NCBI RefSeq assembly: GCF_000016645.1
Contig: NC_009441.1
Coordinates: 4,464,001 to 4,528,000, forward strand
Direction of reading: 5' to 3'
Origin: Flavobacterium johnsoniae UW101
GTDB lineage: Bacteria > Bacteroidota > Bacteroidia > Flavobacteriales > Flavobacteriaceae
Length of the DNA stretch: 64,000 nucleotides
A program made the position numbers and the translations under genes. Below are positions 34,535-42,872 of this stretch, one piece after another (within the stretch, counting starts at the first letter, position 1; each line of letters opens with the position of its first letter). Below the pieces are notes generated by a model that was given only the letters and a program-made list of their open reading frames with translations, ran no database searches and was not told where the DNA came from.

Positions 34535-35323
34535 ATGAGCGATACAACTAAACCGTATGCCTTGATAACCGGCGCCAGTAAAGGAATTGGAAAATCTATC
34601 GCTCATGAATTAGCTAAACAGGGTTATCCATTGCTGCTTGCCGCAAGAAGTGATCAGGAATTGAAAGCATTATCTGATGATCTTGAAGTTAAGTATAACA
34701 TCGATATTTTTTATTTATCGATTGATCTTTCAATAAATGGCGCATCACAAAAAATAACCAATTGGATAAAAAGTAATAACTATCCGGTTGCAGTTCTAGT
34801 TAATAATGCCGGATATGGGGTGTGGGGTGATTTTAGTGCATCTTCCCTAAACGATCAGCTTGGCATGATGCAGCTCAACATGAACGTAGTGGTTGAACTT
34901 TCACATTTATTAGTACCCATACTTTCACAACAAAAACAAGCCTATATTTTAAATATATCGAGTACTGCTGCATATCAAGCTGTACCTACTCTGGCTGTTT
35001 ATTCGGCTACTAAGGCTTTTGTTTTATCATTTACCCGTGCCTTACGTTTCGAGCTTGCCCAAACTTCAATTTCAGTAACCTGTTTTAGTCCGGGTCCGGT
35101 TGATACTGGTTTTGCTGCAAGAGCTGGTTTAAGTGCTTTAAACAAAATGGCTGAAAAGTTTAATATGCAGCCTGATGAAGTTGCAAAAATGGCAGTAAAA
35201 GCTATGTTCAGCAAAAAATCAGAAGTTATTCCGGGTTTTACTAATATCATTTCGGTTTATGCCAATCGTATACTGCCAAAGGCTTTTATAGAAAAAACCG
35301 CTGCTGGAATTTATAAAATTTAA
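34535..35323 (+). CDS. Short-chain dehydrogenase/reductase (ketoreductase-like)
   Basis: 262 aa. Classical SDR: TGASKGIG cofactor loop (residues 14-21), NNAG, catalytic Ser in NISSTA and YSATK. The C-terminal half has FSPGPVDTGFA. Arg in AARSDQE suggests NADP(H) preference. A TATATTTG -7 element at 34508-34515 lies 20 bp upstream. It precedes the poly-Cys leader by 86 bp, which contains a second promoter, so it may be a separate unit or the first gene of a lipid-type operon. Confidence 0.88.
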   Translation: MSDTTKPYALITGASKGIGKSIAHELAKQGYPLLLAARSDQELKALSDDLEVKYNIDIFYLSIDLSINGASQKITNWIKSNNYPVAVLVNNAGYGVWGDFSASSLNDQLGMMQLNMNVVVELSHLLVPILSQQKQAYILNISSTAAYQAVPTLAVYSATKAFVLSFTRALRFELAQTSISVTCFSPGPVDTGFAARAGLSALNKMAEKFNMQPDEVAKMAVKAMFSKKSEVIPGFTNIISVYANRILPKAFIEKTAAGIYKI

Positions 35324-35354
35324 TTTTTTTCAAAAAAAATCAAAAAAATATTCT

Positions 35355-35382
35355 TTGCAAAAGAAAAATTATAGTAAGTTTG
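35355..35382 (+). promoter_or_regulatory. Promoter: TTG-N17-TAAGTTTG
   Basis: TTG at 35355-35357 and TAAGTTTG at 35375-35382, 17 bp apart, fit the Bacteroidota consensus closely. The expected start near 35389 would leave only about 20 nt before the poly-Cys ORF, as expected for a leader-peptide transcript. Confidence 0.65.
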
Positions 35383-35409
35383 TATAAAATTCTACTAATT
35401 CTATAGAGT

Positions 35410-35598
35410 ATGTCAAATAAAAGAAAAAATATGTTTAGTTTATCTGAAAACCGAATGCACGCCAACATGCTAATGTCTTGTTGCTGCTGTTGTTGTTATT
35501 CTGTTTTAGATAAAATTACAAACTATATTATTTCATTTATTAAATCTATATTATCATGGTATCTTCTTATAAAACCTTCACCCTTGCTGAGCAATTAA
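35410..35598 (+). CDS. Poly-cysteine small ORF, candidate leader peptide
   Basis: 62 codons. Residues 24-29 are six consecutive Cys (codons TGT TGC TGC TGT TGT TGT at 35479-35496), preceded by SENRMHANMLMS and followed by a hydrophobic helix-like stretch (IISFIKSILSWYLL). Starts at 35410, 35431, 35452 or 35467 are possible. Its 3' 43 bp overlap the PhyH gene in another frame. In mycobacteria, short poly-Cys ORFs control downstream genes by ribosome stalling when cysteine is scarce; a similar role here is inference. A membrane peptide or metal-binding role is an alternative. Confidence 0.6.
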   Translation: MSNKRKNMFSLSENRMHANMLMSCCCCCCYSVLDKITNYIISFIKSILSWYLLIKPSPLLSN

Positions 35599-36362
35599 AT
35601 AATGAGCAAATAAACTTTTTTAACGAACATGGCTTTATCCATTTCAAAAAATTTATAAATCCGGAAACTGTTTCATCCATCATTGAAGCCTCGAAACAAG
35701 TAGAGCAACAATGGATTGACAATGATCTTCAAAAAGTAAACGGTGTTCCTATTAAATACGGAAAGGATTTAGACGGCTCTCCTATTGTGCAGCGCTTTGC
35801 TTTTATCAACCAGCATCATCAGACCTTAAGCGGTCTTTTACTCGATCCAAGATTCAATGGTTTACTGCCATTGGCCGGCGATGGCGCAAGATTAGGTACT
35901 GAAGAAAAAGACGGAATGGTTTTCAATCACTATATCAACGGGCCGGAAAGTAAGTTTACAAAAATGGGCTGGCACACAGATGGCTTAAGAGATATTTTTT
36001 ATGGTGGAAAATTAAACCCGATGCTAAATGTGGGTATTCACTTAAGTACTTTAAAACCTGAAAATGGCGGTCTTAAAATCATCCCGGGTACACATAAGCA
36101 AAGTATTTATCAAATGCTTTTCCGTAAAAAATACTTTTTAGATCATCAACCTGATCCACAAGAAGTTTCCATCAATCCCGAAGCTGGAGATTTAACTATT
36201 CACGATGGACGTTTGTGGCACAGAGTTGCACAATCATCTATCCGTGGCGAAGAAAGCAGAAGAAGAGTTATTTATATTCCGATTATCGCAGGGAAATATG
36301 CTCCTAAAAACGAGAATAGTCCAACGGTTTTCTATCAGCGTTTTGCAGGAATTGTTAAATAA
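35556..36362 (+). CDS. Phytanoyl-CoA dioxygenase (PhyH)-family 2-oxoglutarate/Fe(II) oxygenase
   Basis: 268 aa. Double-stranded beta-helix oxygenase; iron ligands His140 and Asp142 (GWHTDGLRDIF) and distal His222 (HDGRLWHRV), with PGTHKQS and an Arg-rich SIRGEESRRR that may bind 2-oxoglutarate. Members hydroxylate or cleave small organic substrates including sulfonates, halogenated compounds and lipid precursors; this one's substrate is unknown. The start lies inside the poly-Cys ORF. It is tightly followed by a 49-aa ORF and CDP-alcohol phosphatidyltransferase. Confidence 0.85.
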   Translation: MVSSYKTFTLAEQLNNEQINFFNEHGFIHFKKFINPETVSSIIEASKQVEQQWIDNDLQKVNGVPIKYGKDLDGSPIVQRFAFINQHHQTLSGLLLDPRFNGLLPLAGDGARLGTEEKDGMVFNHYINGPESKFTKMGWHTDGLRDIFYGGKLNPMLNVGIHLSTLKPENGGLKIIPGTHKQSIYQMLFRKKYFLDHQPDPQEVSINPEAGDLTIHDGRLWHRVAQSSIRGEESRRRVIYIPIIAGKYAPKNENSPTVFYQRFAGIVK

Positions 36363-36364
36363 TT

Positions 36365-36514
36365 ATGCTGATTGTTCTCGCATTTAGTTATCTGGTTAGA
36401 TCAGGTAAACTAAAAAGTACCACCGATTTTTTTAAAAGCAAGCAAAGAAAAATCAAATTGAAAATGGCAAAAATAGAATTGGCTATACTGTCAGGTTTAC
36501 AAATATTGGGCTGA
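36365..36514 (+). CDS. 49-aa small protein between PhyH and CDP-alcohol phosphatidyltransferase genes
   Basis: ATG at 36365, two bases after the PhyH stop; TGA at 36512-36514, two bases before the next ATG. The fit without spare sequence supports a genuine gene. The product starts with a hydrophobic helix (MLIVLAFSYLVRSG), has a basic middle (KSKQRKIKLKMAK) and a second short hydrophobic part (IELAILSGLQILG). It could be a membrane-associated helper of the integral membrane enzymes next to it. No known family. Confidence 0.6.
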   Translation: MLIVLAFSYLVRSGKLKSTTDFFKSKQRKIKLKMAKIELAILSGLQILG

Positions 36515-36516
36515 TA

Positions 36517-37203
36517 ATGGGAAAAGAAATACAGGTTGAGGATTATAATGCAATTGCGCAAAGAACATTTTCAGACCGCAAGCGGACTAATATTTTAAAA
36601 AGAGCAGAACAGTTAACGATTGTATTTTTGCTTCCAAAAGTGCCTAAATTCATTTCGCCAAACCTGCTTACTTTAATGGGAACTCTTGGTTCAGGATTCG
36701 TATTTTTAGCTTTTGTTTTAGGAACTTATTTGGTTGATTGGTATTTGCTTTTGGGTATTATTGGATTGGCTGTAAATTGGTTAGGCGATTCTTTAGATGG
36801 AAGATTGGCTTATTATAGAAATACCCCGCGCCGCTGGTATGGTTTTGCACTCGATATTATCGCCGACTGGATTGGTATTGTACTTATAGGCTTTGGCTAC
36901 TACATTTATGCTAAAAATGGCACACAAGTATTAGCCTTTGCTTTTGTTGCATTGTATGGCTGGTCGATCATCATCAGTCAGTTACGGTATAAAATTACAA
37001 ATGAATATAGTATTGATTCCGGCTTTGTTGGTCCAACAGAACTTCGATTTATTATTGCTTTAATTTTAATTATAGAAGTTTTATTTACTGGATCAATTAC
37101 CTATTTGGCAGGCTTAATCACTATTGCATTATTTATAATTAATACGATAGACAGCATGAAACTCTTAAAGCTGGGCGATTTAAAAGATAAAAAAACAGAC
37201 TGA
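36517..37203 (+). CDS. CDP-alcohol phosphatidyltransferase
   Basis: 228 aa, integral membrane with about six helices. The signature is D-x2-D-G-x-x-A then G-x3-D-x3-D: GDSLDGRLAYYRNT followed by WYGFALDIIADWIG. The usual Arg after Ala is Tyr here, and the catalytic Asps are present. Enzymes of this family join a CDP-activated lipid to an alcohol headgroup (glycerol-phosphate, serine, inositol-phosphate and others). The substrate is unassigned. It is 2 bp after the small ORF and 1 bp before GtrA. Confidence 0.88.
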   Translation: MGKEIQVEDYNAIAQRTFSDRKRTNILKRAEQLTIVFLLPKVPKFISPNLLTLMGTLGSGFVFLAFVLGTYLVDWYLLLGIIGLAVNWLGDSLDGRLAYYRNTPRRWYGFALDIIADWIGIVLIGFGYYIYAKNGTQVLAFAFVALYGWSIIISQLRYKITNEYSIDSGFVGPTELRFIIALILIIEVLFTGSITYLAGLITIALFIINTIDSMKLLKLGDLKDKKTD

Positions 37204-37204
37204 A

Positions 37205-37630
37205 ATGTTCAGAAAAAAAGCTGTTTTAACTTTTCTGCAGGCACAAGTTGCGGCATTTTTAGGCGGTATTACCGATTATACCTTAATGATTCTATTAACA
37301 GAAGTATTTAAGCTGCATTTTACCTTTTCTATTTTAATCTCAGGAACTGTTGGTGCAATCATCAATTTCAGCATCAATAGATTTTGGGTATTTAAAGATC
37401 AATGTGGGTATAGCTGCCACATCAATAGTCAGCTTTTTAAATTTGCGGTAGTTGTACTAGGAAGTATTTCATTAAAATCATTTGGCACACTAATTTTACA
37501 AAAAACATTTCAAATCGATTACAGAATCGGAAGATTAATCACAGATAGTTTTGTTTCGTATGGATTTAATTACCCGCTGATTAAATATTGGGTTTTTAGG
37601 TTAAACAAAAAACAAAATGTCTTAAAATAA
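37205..37630 (+). CDS. GtrA-family membrane protein
   Basis: 141 aa with four predicted transmembrane helices (around 10-30, 38-58, 75-95 and 108-125). GtrA proteins are thought to flip isoprenoid-linked sugars or to act as small-molecule transporters in lipid or glycan pathways. The signature stretch SINRFWVFK sits after the second helix and NYPLIKYWVF near the C-terminus. It is placed directly after CDP-alcohol phosphatidyltransferase and before DUF4833, so a role in moving the lipid product is likely. Confidence 0.82.
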   Translation: MFRKKAVLTFLQAQVAAFLGGITDYTLMILLTEVFKLHFTFSILISGTVGAIINFSINRFWVFKDQCGYSCHINSQLFKFAVVVLGSISLKSFGTLILQKTFQIDYRIGRLITDSFVSYGFNYPLIKYWVFRLNKKQNVLK

Positions 37631-37653
37631 AATTAAATCATAAGTATTTTGTT

Positions 37654-38229
37654 ATGAATAAATTACCCTTTAATTATTTTACAAAATCCCTAATCGTTAT
37701 AACGATCTTAGTAAATATAATGGCTCAAAATTTACTGGCACAATCCAAAAATCCATCACCATTAAATTTTCCAACACCCAAGAATATAGATAACATGCTG
37801 TTTTACATTCAGCGAGATCCCAATACAAACACTGCTGTGTATGCCTTAAATTATCAGGAAAATGGGAAAATAAACAAAAGCAATCCTATAAAAGCCTACT
37901 GGATTCGATATGCTGAGAAAGGAGAACAAAAAAATTTCAGCTATATACAACGCAAATTTGCATATGGAATAGAAAGTAAAACCTTAAATAATGACGAGTT
38001 TGAGTTTCAATTTGTATCCTATAAAAAGTTTCCCCTAACCCTGGAGAAGATGGATTCAGATCAAAAATATCATGTTTTTGTAAATGTAAATCAGAAAAGG
38101 ATACAGGTAGAAAAAATATTTGTGCGTATTGAAGGGGGATCTTTTTGGTTACCAAACGTAAAGTATGCCGAAGTTACCGGAATTGATGCTTCCTCAAATC
38201 AAAAAATTACGGAAAGAATAGTATTTTAA
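37654..38229 (+). CDS. DUF4833 secreted protein
   Basis: 191 aa. N-terminal hydrophobic segment (SLIVITILVNIMAQNLLAQS) acts as a signal peptide. The remainder is a beta-rich DUF4833-type domain (MLFYIQRDPNTNTAVYALNY, INKSNPIKAYWIRYAEKG, GGSFWLPNVKYAEVTGID). The function of this domain is unknown; here it closes the lipid-type operon 23 bp after gtrA. A strong hairpin follows about 120 bp downstream. Confidence 0.78.
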   Translation: MNKLPFNYFTKSLIVITILVNIMAQNLLAQSKNPSPLNFPTPKNIDNMLFYIQRDPNTNTAVYALNYQENGKINKSNPIKAYWIRYAEKGEQKNFSYIQRKFAYGIESKTLNNDEFEFQFVSYKKFPLTLEKMDSDQKYHVFVNVNQKRIQVEKIFVRIEGGSFWLPNVKYAEVTGIDASSNQKITERIVF

Positions 38230-38348
38230 ATCAGAGTTTTAATTTCCAAAAGCCTTTGCATAAATCTCTTATAGTTTTGCTGTATAAGATTTTAGGTAAA
38301 TCTACTGATTGCAAAGACAATTACTTAGAATGAATGTCGGTAATAAAA

Positions 38349-38376
38349 AAATGCCAGCCCTTTCGGCCCGGCATTT
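38349..38376. terminator. Terminator hairpin between convergent operons
   Basis: AAATGCC pairs with GGCATTT, with an inner GC-rich AGCCC/GCCCG-type stem and TTTCGG loop. Serves DUF4833 (+) and DUF3347 (-) ends. Confidence 0.75.
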
Positions 38377-38482
38377 GATCCTTTTACTATATTTTTTTCT
38401 CATACATAAAAAATATGATAAACGACAAAATACGGCTCCTTTCAGAATACCGTATTTATCAAACTAATTCAAATTAAAAAAA

Positions 38483-39004
38483 CTACAAACTTGCTTTTAC
38501 TTCACCGCAAGTCAGCATATTTTTGGGATAATAAGGATTTTTAATTTCTTTACTATCACTTGTCCATACAGCACCTGTCATTGGGCAGACCTGCAGGTAT
38601 AATGCTGCATCAGCTGCTTTGAATTTTGAAGCCGCTTCCCAGTATTTCACAGAAAGTGTTTCAAAAATTTTGCGCTGTTTATTAATATTTTTAGTTGATG
38701 CCATTTCAGCTGCTAAATCTGAAATTGCTTTTCTTGTTGTTGTCGCTGCATTCATTTGTTCTAAACTCAGCTTTTTAAATTTGAAGTTCTTTAAAGAATT
38801 CCTTAAAGCTTCTGCGTTTTTTACCACCGCTAAACTATCTGAAGTAATTAAACTGTTTTTTAAAGCCAGATAATTTTTAGTAATTTCCTTTTTCTGCTCT
38901 TCTCTTTTTTGAACCAATTCTGGCGCTACTTCTTCTTTTGATGTTAGTTGGGCCTGAGTCAGACCGCTTAAGAAGATGAATACGATCACTAATACTTTTT
39001 TCAT
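38483..39004 (-). CDS. DUF3347 protein, secreted
   Basis: 173 aa. Signal peptide (VLVIVFIFLSGLTQA). Helical core and the C-terminal DUF3347 hallmark: QVCPMTGAVWTSDSKEI, NPYYPKNMLTCGEV. This domain is usually found in copper/heavy-metal efflux contexts or alone in the periplasm, with the CP-M and CG residues as possible ligands. Its start overlaps the stop of the metalloprotease by 4 bp (translational coupling), so here it is a partner of that enzyme. It might supply or sequester a metal; that is inference. Confidence 0.8.
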   Translation of the reverse strand: MKKVLVIVFIFLSGLTQAQLTSKEEVAPELVQKREEQKKEITKNYLALKNSLITSDSLAVVKNAEALRNSLKNFKFKKLSLEQMNAATTTRKAISDLAAEMASTKNINKQRKIFETLSVKYWEAASKFKAADAALYLQVCPMTGAVWTSDSKEIKNPYYPKNMLTCGEVKASL

Positions 39005-41439
39005 ATCGTTGTAATTGAGTTTAATTTTGTAACTATTTTGTCCATTTCGATCAAGATTGCTTCGTAATGATCTTTACTTAAACCTGATGTTCCGTTCATT
39101 AACTTAACAACATCATCTCTTAATTTTACTAAGTGCTGTTTCGCGTACAATCTCACATCGCTGCGCTGCGCTGCATTGGCTGCTTTTCCAGGCTCTAATT
39201 CTTTTGGCAGTAAAAGCATGCCTAATTTTTCGACATAAGCGCGCTGCAAACTTCTTCTGTAAAAATCTTGTTTTTCGTCACCGCTGAATTTTACCCAAAC
39301 CGTCTGCTCCAGATCATTTAAAAACTCCGGAACGGTGTAAGCTCCTTCAAACTGTATGGCTTTCACACTAATGTTGTAAAGCATTCCGGAACTCAAAAGC
39401 ATATTTAAAACCTGATTCTGCTGATCTGATATTTGGTCTGCCGTTTTCAACGCAATAAGCTGTTCAATTTCCTTTGGATACATCCATAATGGTGCTGTAA
39501 ACAATTGTCTGCCAACATAATCAACAGCTGCCTTTACTTTTGCTTTTGGAATTGGCTGATAAACCGCTCCTTTTTCGTCAACCGTTCTTTTGGTTACATA
39601 ATTATTGCCAATGTTTTTCAATACATGATACAAATAGCGGCTATATTGCGATACAACTGCTTTATGCATATCTGATAGGTTATCGTAAGCATCGTTTGGC
39701 TGATAGGTCCATTCAACCAGATTTGGAACTACTCGTTTTAGGTTTTTAATTCCATAATCGCTTGCCTTTACAGAATCGTCTCCCAAATCTTCTGACTGAC
39801 TGCGAGGATCTTCGTCTTTTCCTTCTCCTCCAAACCATAATTTAGGATTAGCCGTTAAACTTTCTGTCGTTAATTTAGCAAGGGTCTTTTCTTCTTCAAA
39901 CTCATCTTCAGCGTTTGGATAATAGGTATAACCCCATTTTACAGCCCATTTATCGTACATCCCTATTCTTGGGTAAATTCCTTTTGGACTAATGTTATCT
40001 TCCGGCTGCGCTACATAATTAAAGCGGGCATAATCCATAATAGAAACGGTATGACCATTTTCTTCCACCCATTTTTTATCACGAAGTTTTTCTACAGGAG
40101 TCGCACTGCTCGCCCCCATATTATGACGCAGACCAATGGTATGCCCAATTTCGTGCGAAGAAACAAAACGAATTAATTGTCCCATCAATTCATCGTCCAA
40201 ATGCATTTTTCTGGCTCTTGCATCTAATGGTCCTGCCTGAATCATGTACCATCTTTGGACTAATTTCATCACATTATGATACCATCCAACATGGCTTTCC
40301 ATAATTTCTCCGCTTCTCGGATCGCTGATTCTGGGACCATAAGCATTTGGTGTTTCAGAAGCCAGATATCGTACTACAGAATATCTTGCATCTTCCAAAC
40401 TCATTGCTGGATCATTTTCCGGCCATTCTTTACCTATAATTGCATTTTTAAAACCTGCAGCTTCAAAAGCTTTCTGCCAATCGTTGATTCCTGCAATTAG
40501 GTATGGACGCCATTTTTTTGGTGTTGCAGGATCAATATAATAAACGATCTGTTTTTTTGGTTCGACCAATTCGCCTCTTAGATACTTTTTGATGTCTTTC
40601 TCTTTAGGCTCTAAACGGTAACGCTGTACAATAAATTTTTTCTGTGCGCTTTGTTCATCATCATCAAACAAAACATATTTATTAGCAAAATACCCTACTC
40701 TTTCATCAAAAAAACGTTTACGCATTGGCGTTTTTGGAAGCAATACAATTGAAGTATTTAATCGCAATGTAATACTGCCGCTGCTTGCTGTAGAACTTGT
40801 ATACGTCTTTGTTGTCTTGACTTCTATATTAATCGGATAGGTATCTATACTTTCAATAAAAGATTTATCATCAGCAAGAGAGGTTAATTTTTTCTCTGTT
40901 TTTTCTTTGCCTTCAATAGCAAACATTGCGTTGTCTTTCTTGAAAACATCGGTTACATCGATAACCACATTTCCGTTATCCGGATTAGTTGTTTTGATTG
41001 GAAAAGCCGCAACAATTGGATTTTCATTGCTTCCCGCCAATGCTTTTGCCAGCATCGAGTCAGCAGAACGAACATCTTGTCTGTACTGTAATGATCTTAA
41101 AAAAACAGTATTATTTGCCCCTTTTTCAAAATAAATAGTCTGCTCGTTGGCCTTTTCCCCTCCAAAAATTCCCATTCCTTCCGGAGTCGAAAGATAACGG
41201 GTTACTACCAACATATAACGATTAAACAAGCTGTCTGGAATTTGAAAATAGTATTTTGTATCGACCTGACTTACCATAAAAAGACCCGACTTGCTTTTGG
41301 CCTTATCTGTGATCACTTTATTGTAAGCCTGCATTCCTTTTGGCTGCGTGCTGGTGCTGTCGGCTTTTTTTTCCGGAGTTTGAGCAAAACCATGCTGTCC
41401 AAAAGACAGCATGATCAGCATTATAAATAATTTCTTCAT
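39001..41439 (-). CDS. Secreted zinc metalloprotease (DUF5117/DUF5118-type)
   Basis: 812 aa. Signal peptide about 1-20 (IMLIMLSFGQHGFAQ). Zinc site HEIGHTIGLRH at residues 429-439 (HExxHxxGxxH, metzincin type) with MG directly after the third His. The N-terminal 200 residues are a DUF5118-like beta domain (FQIPDSLFNRYMLVVTRYL), the C-terminal half is helical. Bacteroidota place such proteases next to SusC/D pairs, as here: SusD starts 5 bp away. A role in processing peptide or glycoprotein substrates for uptake is inferred. Confidence 0.9.
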   Translation of the reverse strand: MKKLFIMLIMLSFGQHGFAQTPEKKADSTSTQPKGMQAYNKVITDKAKSKSGLFMVSQVDTKYYFQIPDSLFNRYMLVVTRYLSTPEGMGIFGGEKANEQTIYFEKGANNTVFLRSLQYRQDVRSADSMLAKALAGSNENPIVAAFPIKTTNPDNGNVVIDVTDVFKKDNAMFAIEGKEKTEKKLTSLADDKSFIESIDTYPINIEVKTTKTYTSSTASSGSITLRLNTSIVLLPKTPMRKRFFDERVGYFANKYVLFDDDEQSAQKKFIVQRYRLEPKEKDIKKYLRGELVEPKKQIVYYIDPATPKKWRPYLIAGINDWQKAFEAAGFKNAIIGKEWPENDPAMSLEDARYSVVRYLASETPNAYGPRISDPRSGEIMESHVGWYHNVMKLVQRWYMIQAGPLDARARKMHLDDELMGQLIRFVSSHEIGHTIGLRHNMGASSATPVEKLRDKKWVEENGHTVSIMDYARFNYVAQPEDNISPKGIYPRIGMYDKWAVKWGYTYYPNAEDEFEEEKTLAKLTTESLTANPKLWFGGEGKDEDPRSQSEDLGDDSVKASDYGIKNLKRVVPNLVEWTYQPNDAYDNLSDMHKAVVSQYSRYLYHVLKNIGNNYVTKRTVDEKGAVYQPIPKAKVKAAVDYVGRQLFTAPLWMYPKEIEQLIALKTADQISDQQNQVLNMLLSSGMLYNISVKAIQFEGAYTVPEFLNDLEQTVWVKFSGDEKQDFYRRSLQRAYVEKLGMLLLPKELEPGKAANAAQRSDVRLYAKQHLVKLRDDVVKLMNGTSGLSKDHYEAILIEMDKIVTKLNSITTI

Positions 41440-41444
41440 CTAAA

Positions 41445-42869
41445 TTAAAATGGAAGTTTTTCGTCTGTGTTTAGGGTCAATTTCGGGTTTTTCTGCAAAG
41501 CAGATAATGGAAACGGAATAATATACAATCGAGAGTTGGGCTGTAATGTATATGTTTTTTGAGGAACAGTTTTGTTTACCAATGGAAATACTCTTGTAAC
41601 GGTTTTGGCAAACTCAGTTTCTGTATTTAATCTCTTTAAATCAAAGAAACGGTTAAAACCAAAAAGCAGTTCTTTTCTTCTTTCATTTATTACCAAATCC
41701 ATTGTTTCTTTTCTTGTAGCCGGAACCGTTAAATTTACAGTACCCGAAAGAATACGTTTTGCTCTTAAGGCATTTAAGACTCCAACTGCTTCATTAAGTT
41801 TATTGTCTCTTGCATAGCATTCTGCAAGAATTAAATACACTTCAGTTGTTTTCATACCCACTGTAGGATAGAAAAATCTTGTGTACTGCGTGCCCCAATA
41901 CGCTGTGCCTGAACCTTGGTCGAGATTGGTTGTACTAGTTGAATTGAAAAATAAATTGAAACGCGCGTCATTTGTTCCAAATAAAGTTCTTAATTCCGGG
42001 CTGATGATATAAAGCTGTCCGAAATTCATTTCGTTATACCCTGTCATGTACATATAACTCAATACTTCAATATTATTTGCAGCCGGAACAGCTGCTGCAG
42101 TTGGGCCTCCTTGTTTATTGTAAGCTACCATATCAAATATTTGATTATTATAGCTTAATGATTTTTCAGCTGCTGCCTGAGCCTGTGCAATTTCACGTTT
42201 AAACAAATGAACTTTGGCTTTAAACGCATAAGCAAATGCTAAAGAAGGATGATAAACATCAACAGGTTTTTCCTGAAGATAAGGTAACGCATCTTCGATA
42301 TCTCTTTGAATAAAATCATAAACCTGTGCCACAGTAGATTTTGAAGGCTGTGTTTCAAGGTCAAATTTTTCCATGATACAGATTCCGCCGTCTGCAGCTG
42401 CAGTCTGCGGATCGTAACCTTTTGCATAAGTGTTTACCAATAAAAAGTGATCATAAGCTCTGTAAATCTTAGCTTCAGCTTTTGCTAATCTTTTGATATT
42501 TTCATCTCCTTTGCTATTATCTACTAGTGAAATAATAGTGTTCCATCGGTTGATGTAACTGTAAGCTTGATTATAAAAACTAGAACCAGTTATTAACGAA
42601 ACTCTATCTACACTTTCATCAAATGTAAAATTAATGATATCAATGTTTGGAGTTCTTCCTATCACATTGGCTTCTCTCATCCATTGATCGTCTGATAAGT
42701 ATTGAAAGTTGTTAATTGGATAACCACGTCCAGGCAGAGATACTAATTCAAGGAATTGCTGCGGAGTTTCGATAACTAAAGCGCCTTTGGGTGTGATTTC
42801 CGTGTAATCTTCGCATGATGAAATCGTTAACATCATACAAGACAGTACTGTTATATATATCTGTTTCAT
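41445..42869 (-). CDS. SusD/RagB-like outer-membrane lipoprotein
   Basis: 474 aa. Lipoprotein signal with lipobox ending SSC (Cys19), then EDYTEITPKG, the usual start of RagB/SusD. Helical TPR-like scaffold in the middle (YDHFLLVNTYAKGYDP, FAYAFKAKVHLFKREI) and the C-terminal SusD motif NERRKELLFGFNRFFDLKRL. It caps the SusC barrel and captures the substrate at the cell surface. Encoded directly downstream of susC (3-bp gap). Substrate specificity cannot be read. Confidence 0.93.
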   Translation of the reverse strand: MKQIYITVLSCMMLTISSCEDYTEITPKGALVIETPQQFLELVSLPGRGYPINNFQYLSDDQWMREANVIGRTPNIDIINFTFDESVDRVSLITGSSFYNQAYSYINRWNTIISLVDNSKGDENIKRLAKAEAKIYRAYDHFLLVNTYAKGYDPQTAAADGGICIMEKFDLETQPSKSTVAQVYDFIQRDIEDALPYLQEKPVDVYHPSLAFAYAFKAKVHLFKREIAQAQAAAEKSLSYNNQIFDMVAYNKQGGPTAAAVPAANNIEVLSYMYMTGYNEMNFGQLYIISPELRTLFGTNDARFNLFFNSTSTTNLDQGSGTAYWGTQYTRFFYPTVGMKTTEVYLILAECYARDNKLNEAVGVLNALRAKRILSGTVNLTVPATRKETMDLVINERRKELLFGFNRFFDLKRLNTETEFAKTVTRVFPLVNKTVPQKTYTLQPNSRLYIIPFPLSALQKNPKLTLNTDEKLPF

Positions 42870-42872
42870 TTT

